NCBI RefSeq assembly: GCF_000429445.1
Contig: NZ_AUBW01000004.1
Location: forward strand, 62,001-126,000
Source of the DNA: Algoriphagus terrigena DSM 22685
Lineage (GTDB): Bacteria > Bacteroidota > Bacteroidia > Cytophagales > Cyclobacteriaceae
Length of the DNA: 64,000 bases
Direction: 5' to 3'
This document shows positions 51,601-58,908 of the stretch, piece by piece; the first letter of the stretch is position 1, and the number at the start of each line of letters is the position of its first letter. A program made the position numbers and the translations under genes. The notes beneath the pieces were generated by a model, which was not told where the DNA came from, made no database searches, and saw only the letters and a list, made by a program, of their open reading frames with translations.

Positions 51601-51955
51601 CCTGGAATCAGGAATCCTGCTGAACAAGGGCAATGGGAATTTTGAATGGAAACCTTTCCCGAGAATGGCCCAAAGGTCCTGGATCTTTGCGATTCAAGTA
51701 CTGGACCTCAACGAAGACGGAAATCAGGATCTGGTCCTTGGGGGGAATCTCGCGCAGATAAAGCCGGAGATCGGAAAGCTGGACGCGAGCTATGGAGAGG
51801 TTTTACTTGGAAATGGCGACGGCACTTTCCGGTACATCCCAAATCGGGAAAATGGCCTGAAGCTGGAAGGCGACATCCGAGCTTTTTCGCTTTTGGGAAA
51901 AGATCGGATTTTGGTGGTAAAGAACAGCGCGGCGGCTGAGATCTGGACTTACTGA
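48656..51955 (+). CDS. FG-GAP/VCBS repeat lipoprotein with ASPIC/UnbV domain (copy 2)
   Basis: 1099 residues. Lipobox ISSC (Cys17) followed by QKEVEK. The architecture equals copy 1: FG-GAP motifs from DINNDGLAD (68) through DYDKDGDLD and DINGDGLLD, an ASPIC/UnbV domain at about 510-595 (SSVDPKITLGIGE, VLWPDGK), then DVNGDGLDD, DADGDGDLD, DFDGNGLPD, and the shared tail NDFDQNGSIEQI with RQVPGIKKK. It has a 4-base ATGA overlap with the preceding lipoprotein and a 1-base overlap (TGATG) with copy 3. Confidence 0.88.
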   Translation: MRALFPSLLFLIFISSCQKEVEKQPSLFQEISPETSGVDFRNDLNFDEEFNVFTYRNFYNGGGAGIGDINNDGLADLYFTANLGPNKLYLNKGDFKFEDVTEKAGVAGTRAWSTGVAMADVNGDGWLDIYVCNSGDVAGDNKQNELFINQGDGTFLEQAEAFGLADHGFSTHAVFFDYDKDGDLDVYLLNNSYQAIGSFNKMQNERIKRDSVGGDKLFRNDNDKFTDVSEEAGIYGSIIGFGLGITIGDVNQDTWPDIFISNDFFEKDYLYINNQDGTFTESLESSMRSISAASMGADIADINGDGLLDIFVTDMLPESLTRLKQVTTFENWDKFQFNKTHNYHYQFSRNMLHVNNGDGTFSEMGRLANMEATDWSWGALIFDMDNDGMRDLFVANGIYQDITDLDYLNFIDDEETKIKIISQDGVDYRALIDPIPVNPVPNYAFRNLGELKFENMADAWGLGEPNHSNGAAYGDLDNDGTLDLVVSNVNKPAQIFKNQGKSQHPENHSLQIRLVGKGKNTQAIGTQIRAKSGEKIFYAEQMSNRGFQSSVDPKITLGIGEISHLESIEVLWPDGKFTELKDQPVDQLLTLKWEDATDLAEGRSFFEKPMEAQFKKVENPEIEFTHLENSFVDFDRDRLTYFMFSTEGPAFAKADVNGDGLDDFFFGGAKTFPGKLYLADPSGKFRETRQPAFLDDVLSEDTDALFFDADGDGDLDLFVTSGGNESGFGSSDLADRLYLNDGTGNFTKNSQAGLSTVFGSSSTVSLIDINEDGAMDLFVGGRLIPFTYGAPASSQLWVNDGKGHFTEQSAVLAPALKDLGMVTASQVVDWNGDEKDDLVVVGEWMAPTFFRNTGGKLEKVEMPELSGLKGWYRTIEVGDFDGNGLPDLALGNHGLNTRFKASANSPVSMFLNDFDQNGSIEQIYSQKLGEVQVPYTLKHELERQVPGIKKKFIRYTDYNNKSLGDIFPQDVIDKSIIQEVNNLESGILLNKGNGNFEWKPFPRMAQRSWIFAIQVLDLNEDGNQDLVLGGNLAQIKPEIGKLDASYGEVLLGNGDGTFRYIPNRENGLKLEGDIRAFSLLGKDRILVVKNSAAAEIWTY

Positions 51956-54900
51956 TGAAGGGATCAGCCTCTAAATACAGCTGGATTTTCGTCGCGGGAT
52001 TGATTCTTTTGTCCTGCGGAAAAGAACCGGCAACTGAACCGCTGCTCTTTTCCCTGCTTCCTTCAGACCAAACTGGACTCAGCTTCAAAAACGAACTCAC
52101 CTCCACTGCAGAGATCAACATCCTGGAGTACCTCTACTTCTACAACGGCGGTGGTGTAGCGGCGGGCGACATCGACGGTGACGGCTTGGTAGATCTCTAT
52201 TTTACCGGCAATCAAGTCTCCAACAAACTCTATCTGAACAAAGGAAATTTCCGCTTCGAAGACATCACCGAATCGGCTGGTGTGGACGGCGACGGAGGCT
52301 GGTCCACCGGGGTAACCATGGCCGATGTGGACGGAGATGGCCGGCTGGATATCTACGTCTCCCAAGTTTCGGAGTTACCGGGGATCGATGGACACAATAA
52401 GCTCTACATGAATCTGGGTGATGGAAAATTCCGGGAGGCTGCTGCTGAATTCGGAATTGACTTCAGAGGATTCGGCACACATTCGGTCTTTTTCGACTAC
52501 GACCGAGACGGCGATCTGGATCTCTACCTGCTCAATCACAACGTCAAGTCTCCGGAAGTTTTTGTGAAATCGGATGCACGAACCAGATCCAGTCCTATTG
52601 GAGATAGGCTGTTTAAAAACCTCGCTGCAGAGGGGACTGATAGATTCGTCGATGTCACGGACGCTTCCGGGATCTATTCCAGCATCCTAGGCTTTGGCTT
52701 GGGTGTGAGTGCGGAAGATTTCAACAGTGACGGCTGGCTGGATCTTTACATTTCCAATGATTTCACAGAAAATGATTACCTCTACCTCAATCAGCAAGAC
52801 GGTACTTTCCGGGAAGTTTTGAATGAACTGGTCCCCTCCACGAGTCGATACAGCATGGGAAATGACGCAGCTGATCTGAATGGGGATGGGCTGCCGGAGA
52901 TTTTCACCACGGATATGCTACCCGAAGATCCCGAGATATGGATGAAATCCGTCGGCGAGGACAAGGCGGAGGTTTACCAAATCAAGCAGCAATTCGGCTA
53001 CCAGGACCAGTATGTGAGAAATCACCTGCTCCTGAATCAGGGCAAAAATGGCTTCGCGGAGATTGCGCTTTATTCCGGGATCGCGGCATCAGACTGGAGC
53101 TGGTCGCCACTGATCTTTGACATGGACAATGACGGGTTGCCCGACATCCATGTGACGAACGGGATTGTCAAGCGGCCTAATGATCTTGACTTTATTCAGT
53201 ACAGTCAGAAACCGGGGTCTGGGATTTCGTCCGAAGAGCTGCAAAAAAAACAGATCGAGATGCTTCCCAGTATGAAGCTGTCCAATTTCGCTTGGAAAAA
53301 TCAAGGAGACCTCAGCTTCAAAAACGAATCCTCCTCCCTCGGACTGGATCAAGAAAGCTATTCCTCCGGCTCAGCGTACGCCGATCTGGACAACGACGGA
53401 GATCTGGATCTGGTCATCAACAATCTCAATCAGGAGGCATTTATCTATCAAAATCATGCCGACAAATCGGGGAATCATTTCCTGCGGATTAACTTGAGTG
53501 CTTTGGGAAAAAACCCGCTTGCCATCGGCGCGCAGGCCGTTCTTTTTTCCGGGGAGCAAAAGTGGACACAGCGCGTGAGCACAAGCCGGGGATTCCAATC
53601 CGGCCCCTCCACGACTTTGGTTTTCGGTTTGGGAAAAACAAATTCAGTCGATTCTATTTTGGTCAATTGGCCGGACGGACATTCGGAACTTTTTCCCAAG
53701 ACTGCCTCCGATCAAAGTCTAAACCTGTCCCAAGGTCAGGGAAAAACATATTCCCTATCGGCTGCTCCGGCAGCAGACGAGACAAAACCATTTCCTATCG
53801 ACTGGACGCATCGGGAAAAGGATATCGTGGACTTTGTCAAGCGGGAATATCTCGCTCCCAAAAGCTTCTCCAGGATGGGACCGGCGTTGGCGGTTGCAGA
53901 TGTAAATGGAGACGGCCTGGACGACTTTTATGTCGGGGGTGCCATGGATCAGCCAGGCGCTTTTTTTCTACAAAAAGAAAACGGCCAATTTGAATCAGTC
54001 CCCAACCCGATGTTTGATCAATTGGCCAAGGCAGAGGATGTGGTTGCTGAGTTCGCAGATCTTAATGGTGACGGCAAATTGGACCTTTTCGTCGGCAGCG
54101 GGGGGAATGAGCACCTATCTGGCGAGCTTTACAACTTTGATCGAATCTTCTTGGGAGACGGCAGCGGTCATTTTACTTTTTCTATGAGGGCACTGCCCCC
54201 GATCGGAGAAAACACCTCCTCAGTAGCCATTCATGACGTGGACGGTGATGGGGATCTGGATCTTTTTGTCGGGAGCGCTGTGACCTCGGGCGACTATGGC
54301 GCCAGCCCAAAAAGCAGCTTGCTGATCAACAATGGTAAAGGTCAGTTCCAGGATGAAACTGACCTTTGGTTCGGATCCCAGCCAGGCTTGGGCATGGTCA
54401 ACACTGCAAAATGGGCTGACCTAAACGGCGACGGAAAAGCCGAATTGATCCTGAGCGGAGATTGGCAAAGCGTCCGGGTTTTCGGACTTTCTTCAGAAAA
54501 AAAGCTGATGGAAATACGGCCAAAAGGCCTGGAATTTTCCGCAGGATGGATCAACGCCATAGAGCTGGCTGATCTAAACGGGGACGGGAAGATGGATATT
54601 CTGACTGGAAACCTTGGCTTGAACAGCAAGCTCAAAGCGTCGCGGAAAAAACCGGTTTGGCTGTATCATCACGACTTTGACGGAAACGGCCAGGCAGATC
54701 CGTTGATCTTCCACTACCTGGAGCAAAAACTGGTGCCATTCGGAACCAGAGACGACTTGATCCGACAGATCCCGGGAATCAAGCGAAAGCATAATTCCTA
54801 TGCGGAGTATGCGCAGATCAGCAAGCCGGAAGACCTTTTCTCCACCGAAGAGATTGAAAAAGCGAGGAAACTCCCCGCTTATGAATTTCGCTCCGGAGTC

Positions 54901-55224
54901 TATTTTCAAAAGGACGACGGGAGCTTTGAGTTTATGCCCTTCCCTGCCGAAGCGCAATGGAGCCCCATCTTCGCGATCGCGCTGGATGAAGCTACCGGCA
55001 CGGTATACCTCGGAGGCAATTCGAGCGACTTGAGGGTCGATCTCGGCAGGTCCATGAATCTTGGAATTGTTAGCTATCAGTGGAGTCAGAATTCTTGGCA
55101 GCAAACGACAAAAAGCCCTTCGACTCAAAAATCCGAAATCCGGAGCCTTAAGCTTTTCCGATCAGGTGCCGGAGTGAGTGTCGTGGCTGCTCAAAACAAT
55201 GGCCCTTTGATCTGGATCCGGTAA
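51955..55224 (+). CDS. FG-GAP/VCBS repeat lipoprotein with ASPIC/UnbV domain (copy 3)
   Basis: 1089 residues. Lipobox LLSC (Cys21) followed by GKEPATE. FG-GAP motifs include DIDGDGLVD, DVDGDGRLD, DYDRDGDLD and DLNGDGLPE; ASPIC/UnbV is at about 505-590 (VNWPDGHSE); the second set has DVNGDGLDD, DLNGDGKLD and DVDGDGDLD. The tail reads HDFDGNGQADPLI with RQIPGIKRKHNSYAEY, more divergent than in copies 1 and 2. The ATG shares its A with the TGA of copy 2, so translation is coupled. The next gene has its own promoter. Confidence 0.88.
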   Translation: MKGSASKYSWIFVAGLILLSCGKEPATEPLLFSLLPSDQTGLSFKNELTSTAEINILEYLYFYNGGGVAAGDIDGDGLVDLYFTGNQVSNKLYLNKGNFRFEDITESAGVDGDGGWSTGVTMADVDGDGRLDIYVSQVSELPGIDGHNKLYMNLGDGKFREAAAEFGIDFRGFGTHSVFFDYDRDGDLDLYLLNHNVKSPEVFVKSDARTRSSPIGDRLFKNLAAEGTDRFVDVTDASGIYSSILGFGLGVSAEDFNSDGWLDLYISNDFTENDYLYLNQQDGTFREVLNELVPSTSRYSMGNDAADLNGDGLPEIFTTDMLPEDPEIWMKSVGEDKAEVYQIKQQFGYQDQYVRNHLLLNQGKNGFAEIALYSGIAASDWSWSPLIFDMDNDGLPDIHVTNGIVKRPNDLDFIQYSQKPGSGISSEELQKKQIEMLPSMKLSNFAWKNQGDLSFKNESSSLGLDQESYSSGSAYADLDNDGDLDLVINNLNQEAFIYQNHADKSGNHFLRINLSALGKNPLAIGAQAVLFSGEQKWTQRVSTSRGFQSGPSTTLVFGLGKTNSVDSILVNWPDGHSELFPKTASDQSLNLSQGQGKTYSLSAAPAADETKPFPIDWTHREKDIVDFVKREYLAPKSFSRMGPALAVADVNGDGLDDFYVGGAMDQPGAFFLQKENGQFESVPNPMFDQLAKAEDVVAEFADLNGDGKLDLFVGSGGNEHLSGELYNFDRIFLGDGSGHFTFSMRALPPIGENTSSVAIHDVDGDGDLDLFVGSAVTSGDYGASPKSSLLINNGKGQFQDETDLWFGSQPGLGMVNTAKWADLNGDGKAELILSGDWQSVRVFGLSSEKKLMEIRPKGLEFSAGWINAIELADLNGDGKMDILTGNLGLNSKLKASRKKPVWLYHHDFDGNGQADPLIFHYLEQKLVPFGTRDDLIRQIPGIKRKHNSYAEYAQISKPEDLFSTEEIEKARKLPAYEFRSGVYFQKDDGSFEFMPFPAEAQWSPIFAIALDEATGTVYLGGNSSDLRVDLGRSMNLGIVSYQWSQNSWQQTTKSPSTQKSEIRSLKLFRSGAGVSVVAAQNNGPLIWIR

Positions 55225-55241
55225 AATCTTCCCTTAAATCA

Positions 55242-55272
55242 TTTGGGATTGAAACCCATATAATTAGCTTTG
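55242..55272 (+). promoter_or_regulatory. Promoter of the haloperoxidase-family gene
   Basis: Plus strand: TTTG (55242-55245), 19 bases, TAGCTTTG (55265-55272), a perfect TTTG-N19-TAnnTTTG match in a 127-base gap. Expected start near 55,279, giving a leader of about 70 bases. Confidence 0.75.
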
Positions 55273-55351
55273 GAACCTCATGTAAGTTGATCGAACCCAA
55301 TCGCCCGTCACGGGAAAATCTATCGTCAACTTAAAATTGAAAAAACCCTGT

Positions 55352-56701
55352 ATGCGTACGTTTAAAATAACCTTGTTGATTCTGGTTTTGATCAGTGCTT
55401 TCGCTGCATGTCAAAAACCGACAGATTACTCCGAAGCCATCACCGATGGCCACTATTTTCATCAAGCCCAAAACCGGATTACCGAAGTCATCATTCATGA
55501 CATCTTCTCCCCGCCTGTGGCTACGAGAATTTATTCCTATGCTTCGATGGCTGCTTACGAAGTGGCCGCTGCAAGCGATCCGGCAAATTACACCCCGTTG
55601 CTGGGCCAACTGAATGGCTCCGAGCCTCTCAACCTGACTATTCCCGCAAACGTCTATCCTCCGCTTGCGGCTTTGGCGGCCTACTATCACATGGGGACAG
55701 CGTTGATCTTCTCTGAAGAAATGATGCACACCCAGCGGGACAAGGTCTTTGCGGAGCTGATGGAAAAAGGAATCCCGGAGGACGTATTTGAGGCTTCGGT
55801 CAAGTTTGGGCAGGATGTAGCCGAAAAGGTGAAAGACTATGCCAAAAAAGACAACTACCATCAAAGCCGTTCCTTCCCCAAGTACACCGTAATCAGCCAG
55901 GCTGACACCTGGCAACCTACTCCGCCAGCTTACATGGAGGCTGTGGAGCCTCACTGGAGCAAAATCCGCACCTTCGTCCTGGATTCTGCCGCCCAATTCA
56001 AAGCGCTTCCCCCTCCTCCATTTTCGACCGAACCCAGTTCTGATTTCTACAAAATGGCCAAGGAAGTCTATGATGCTAAGGTCAACATGACCGATCCGCA
56101 ACTTGCTACTGCAATGTTTTGGGATTGCAATCCTTACAAGATGAATGTAAAGGGACATGTGATGTTTGCGGAGAAGAAGATCACGCCGGGCGGACACTGG
56201 ATGAGCATTGCGTCTATCGCAAGCAAAGCATCCGGAAGAGACTGGAGGGGAACCGTCGAAGCCTATGCGCTCACGGCGATTTCGCTCAATGAAGCCTTCA
56301 TCTCCTGCTGGGACGAAAAGTACCGCACCAAGCTGATCCGACCGGAGACTTACATCAATCAATACATCGATGAGGAGTGGGTTCCGATTCTCCAGACCCC
56401 ACCATTTCCCGAATACACCAGCGGACATAGTGTAGCTTCCACCGCTGCCGCCTTCACGCTTGCGCAGCTTTTCGGAGACGAACTGCACATTGTGGACAGC
56501 TCGGAGGTGGCCTATGGCCTTCCGATCCGGGAGTTTGACGGATTTACCCAGATGGCCCAGGAAGCTGCGCTCAGCAGACTCTACGGGGGGATTCACTACA
56601 TGCCTGCCATCACACAGGGATCTGTCCAGGGCAAGCAAGTCGGCGAGCTGATCTGGCAAAAGATCTCAACCAAACCCAAGACAGTAGCACAGAAAAACTA
56701 A
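55352..56701 (+). CDS. Vanadium-dependent haloperoxidase / PAP2-family lipoprotein
   Basis: 449 residues from the ATG at 55352 (MRTFKITLLILVLISAFAAC); a TTG 15 bases upstream is the alternative. Lipobox Cys20. The vanadate/phosphate pocket is visible: K-x6-RP in KYRTKLIRPE (Lys323, Arg330), YTSGHS (His359), and SRLYGGIHY (Arg409, His415). This equals the three-part site of vanadium haloperoxidases and type 2 phosphatidic-acid phosphatases. The soluble, lipid-anchored layout without membrane helices favours the haloperoxidase-like branch. Whether it oxidises halides or acts as a phosphatase cannot be told. It lies 127 bases after FG-GAP copy 3. Confidence 0.85.
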   Translation: MRTFKITLLILVLISAFAACQKPTDYSEAITDGHYFHQAQNRITEVIIHDIFSPPVATRIYSYASMAAYEVAAASDPANYTPLLGQLNGSEPLNLTIPANVYPPLAALAAYYHMGTALIFSEEMMHTQRDKVFAELMEKGIPEDVFEASVKFGQDVAEKVKDYAKKDNYHQSRSFPKYTVISQADTWQPTPPAYMEAVEPHWSKIRTFVLDSAAQFKALPPPPFSTEPSSDFYKMAKEVYDAKVNMTDPQLATAMFWDCNPYKMNVKGHVMFAEKKITPGGHWMSIASIASKASGRDWRGTVEAYALTAISLNEAFISCWDEKYRTKLIRPETYINQYIDEEWVPILQTPPFPEYTSGHSVASTAAAFTLAQLFGDELHIVDSSEVAYGLPIREFDGFTQMAQEAALSRLYGGIHYMPAITQGSVQGKQVGELIWQKISTKPKTVAQKN

Positions 56702-56704
56702 TAC

Positions 56705-56739
56705 AAAAAAAGCCCTGAATCTGTAAATTCAGGGCTTTT
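56705..56739 (+). terminator. Terminator of the haloperoxidase-family gene
   Basis: Perfect 13-base-pair stem, 56708-56720 / 56727-56739 (core GCCCTGAAT / ATTCAGGGC), 6-base loop, A/T flanks. It starts four bases after the stop codon. Confidence 0.85.
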
Positions 56740-56779
56740 AGGTTCAGAGAATTCCGTTTACAATTGAGATAGAATTTAG

Positions 56780-56810
56780 TTTGATGTATTTAGTTTATTT
56801 TGTAATATTC
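56780..56810 (+). promoter_or_regulatory. Possible promoter of the PorT-like gene
   Basis: TTTG (56780-56783), 19 bases, TAATATTC (56803-56810). The -33 element and spacing fit; the -7 element fits TAnnTTTG only in part. The gap carries no other candidate and is very A/T-rich. Confidence 0.45.
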
Positions 56811-56840
56811 TAAATCTTTAATCTTCTAATCTATCTCATA

Positions 56841-57428
56841 ATGAATAAGGCCCTCTTTTTTGTTCTAGTATTTTTGGTATGTTCACCGCTGTATGCACAG
56901 GATATTACATTCGGACTCAGGGGCGGCCCCAACTTCGCTACTCTGGGAGGCGAGGAAGGCAGTATTGGCGCAAAATTCCGAGTCGGGTTCCATATAGGCG
57001 GATACGCTTCTTTTGCAATCTCAGAGTCTCTGAGTTTCGAGCCAGGACTGCAGTATTCCAACAAAGGGGCCAAAGGTTCCGAGGGTGGGATCTCTTCAGT
57101 CATACGAAACGGCTATCTTGATCTTCCCCTCCTGCTTAAAATTAAAAGTGGAGAGAAGTTTTATCTACTTGCGGGTGCTCAACCCTCGTTTTTGATATCA
57201 CCTGCTATTGTTTTGGAGGAAAACGGGAATAGAGTTGTAGTAAACGGTAGCGATGTATCAGAACTTTGGAAAGGTTTTGACCTTGCCGGTGTGATCGGAT
57301 TGGGGGTTGAGGTTGGCGCAGGGATGCACATTCAAACAACCTATGAACACGGATTTGCCAATGTCAGTGAAATATCCGAATCGGTCTACAACAGGGGCTT
57401 CAAGCTGACGGTTGGAAAGACTTTCTAA
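56841..57428 (+). CDS. PorT-like outer-membrane beta-barrel protein
   Basis: 195 residues. A signal peptide ends near SPLYAQ. The mature protein opens with FGLRGGPNFATLGG and continues with SLSFEPGLQYSNKGAKG, YLDLPLLLKIKS and a C-terminal strand ending FKLTVGKTF, the pattern of the OMP_b-brl_2 (PorT-like) family: small eight-strand-type barrels. The specific role is unknown. It lies after the haloperoxidase terminator and converges with nadD. Confidence 0.75.
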   Translation: MNKALFFVLVFLVCSPLYAQDITFGLRGGPNFATLGGEEGSIGAKFRVGFHIGGYASFAISESLSFEPGLQYSNKGAKGSEGGISSVIRNGYLDLPLLLKIKSGEKFYLLAGAQPSFLISPAIVLEENGNRVVVNGSDVSELWKGFDLAGVIGLGVEVGAGMHIQTTYEHGFANVSEISESVYNRGFKLTVGKTF

Positions 57429-57480
57429 ACGTGCATCCTAACAACTTACTAAAATCCCCAACGGTATCGGCCCGGCTTTT

Positions 57481-58047
57481 TTATTGATACAGCTTCTTAT
57501 CCCGAACGTACTCCTCCACTGGTTCCGGCAGGAGGTATTTGACCGAGCGGCCATCCTGCATTGCCTTGCGGATAAAAGTCGCCGAGATGTCCAGTAGCGG
57601 CGCATCGATGGTTTTGATCTTAGGGTGATCGAAGACTTTGGTCTCTCCTGGCCGCGGATAGACAAAGATCTCATAGTTGTCCAGGATCGCCTGATGATTT
57701 TTCCACTTGTGAAAGTGGGTCAGATTGTCCGAACCCAAAAAAAGGCAAAACTGATGCTGGGGATATTGCTCGCTGAGGTAGGTGAGCGTGTCGATGGTGT
57801 AGCTCGGCTTCGGCATACGAAACTCCACGTCACTGGCTCGGAAGTGGTAATGATCGGCGATCGCCAGCTCTACCATCCGCAACCGATCAAACTCGTGAAT
57901 CATTGATTGCTGCCTTTTGAAGGGATTTTGCGGACTCACCACAAACCAGACCTCATCGAGGTCCGTCCGGTCGTAGAGTGTGTTTGCGATGATTAAGTGC
58001 CCAACGTGAATCGGATTGAAGCTCCCAAAGTACAGCCCGATTTTCAT
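57481..58047 (-). CDS. nadD: Nicotinate-nucleotide adenylyltransferase
   Basis: 188 residues. Nucleotidyltransferase motifs: GSFNPIHVGH (residues 8-17) and ISATFIR (154-160). FLGSDNLTHFHKWKN is the family's substrate-side block. It makes nicotinic-acid adenine dinucleotide from NaMN and ATP in NAD synthesis. It is the last gene of the sigma-antisigma-gmk-nadD run, two bases after gmk. Confidence 0.95.
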   Translation of the reverse strand: MKIGLYFGSFNPIHVGHLIIANTLYDRTDLDEVWFVVSPQNPFKRQQSMIHEFDRLRMVELAIADHYHFRASDVEFRMPKPSYTIDTLTYLSEQYPQHQFCLFLGSDNLTHFHKWKNHQAILDNYEIFVYPRPGETKVFDHPKIKTIDAPLLDISATFIRKAMQDGRSVKYLLPEPVEEYVRDKKLYQ

Positions 58048-58049
58048 CG

Positions 58050-58628
58050 CTATTTTGCCAAAAACTCAGAGACCAAGCGGACCGCTTCTGCGGAAGCGCG
58101 CTCGAAGTCATCGTTGAAGATGCTCACGTCAAACTGCGGCTCAAAGGTCATCTCAAACTTAGCTTTGTAGATCCTCCGTGAGAGCGACTCGGGTGTTTCC
58201 GTACCTCGATCATTGAGTCGCGACTCCAGCACTTCCATCGAGGGCACTTTGACGAAGATCGCCAGTCCGTTTTCTCCGAAGTACTTCTTCAAAGCCAGTC
58301 CTCCCTTGACGTCCACATCGAAGATCACCGCTTTGCCGCTGTCCCAGATGCGCTGGACTTCTTGCTTGAGCGTGCCGTAGAAGTTGCCTTCATAGACTTC
58401 TTCCCATTCGACAAAGGCGTCTTTGTCAATGTTGTTTTTGAATTCTTCGATGCTTAAAAAGTAGTAATCCCGTCCGTGTACTTCATGTCTTCCTCTTTTG
58501 TCCCGGGTGCAGGCCGAAATCGAAAATCCCAAGTTGGGTACATGTTGGATCAGGTGTTTGACCAGAGAAGTTTTCCCTGAGCCGGAGGGAGCGGAGAAAA
58601 TAATCGCTTTTCCTTGGACTTGATTCAT
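58050..58628 (-). CDS. gmk: Guanylate kinase
   Basis: 192 residues. Walker A SAPSGSGKTS (residues 12-21), the GMP-binding region (SACTRDKRGRHEVHGRDYYF) and VIFDVDVKGGLALKKYF. The usual TRxxRxGE motif appears as CTRDKRGRHE, a small departure. It converts GMP to GDP. The start overlaps the stop of the anti-sigma gene (ATGA), so the nucleotide-metabolism genes are translationally tied to the sigma system. Confidence 0.95.
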   Translation of the reverse strand: MNQVQGKAIIFSAPSGSGKTSLVKHLIQHVPNLGFSISACTRDKRGRHEVHGRDYYFLSIEEFKNNIDKDAFVEWEEVYEGNFYGTLKQEVQRIWDSGKAVIFDVDVKGGLALKKYFGENGLAIFVKVPSMEVLESRLNDRGTETPESLSRRIYKAKFEMTFEPQFDVSIFNDDFERASAEAVRLVSEFLAK

Positions 58629-58897
58629 TTGCCTTCTTTTATCATCTGGCGGATCGAGTCAGCCAGTTCCGTAGGCACCGGTTGTTTGGTGCATTTGGTC
58701 TTCAGCACATCCCTAATCGCTTCCTCTAGGTGAAAATGCTCAAAGCAAGGTTGGCATTTGGCCAATTTATCCTTTAGAATTTCTTTGCCGCTGTCACCGA
58801 GCTCTCCGTCAAGGATGCTTTCGAGCAGCTGAAAACATTTGGTCACATCGCTGCATTCGAGCTTTCGCTCGCCAGATGCTTGATCGTTAATTTCCAT
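58625..58897 (-). CDS. Putative zinc-finger-type anti-sigma factor
   Basis: 90 residues, no membrane segment. Cys15, Cys21, Cys48, Cys51 and Cys69 are present. The region KLAKCQPCFEHFHLEEA corresponds to the H-x3-C-x2-C anti-sigma zinc motif, but the His position holds Lys44. Its place 11 bases after an ECF sigma gene supports the role of a soluble, perhaps redox-sensing, anti-sigma protein like RsrA. The missing His means zinc binding is uncertain. Confidence 0.7.
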   Translation of the reverse strand: MEINDQASGERKLECSDVTKCFQLLESILDGELGDSGKEILKDKLAKCQPCFEHFHLEEAIRDVLKTKCTKQPVPTELADSIRQMIKEGK

Positions 58898-58908
58898 GAG
58901 TAATCATT

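Noticed and set aside
55331..56659. 442-codon open frame antisense to the haloperoxidase-family gene
   Set aside because: The plus-strand frame has a lipobox, a full vanadate-site motif set, a matching promoter and a terminator. The antisense frame shows no recognisable domain and is a by-product of codon usage.
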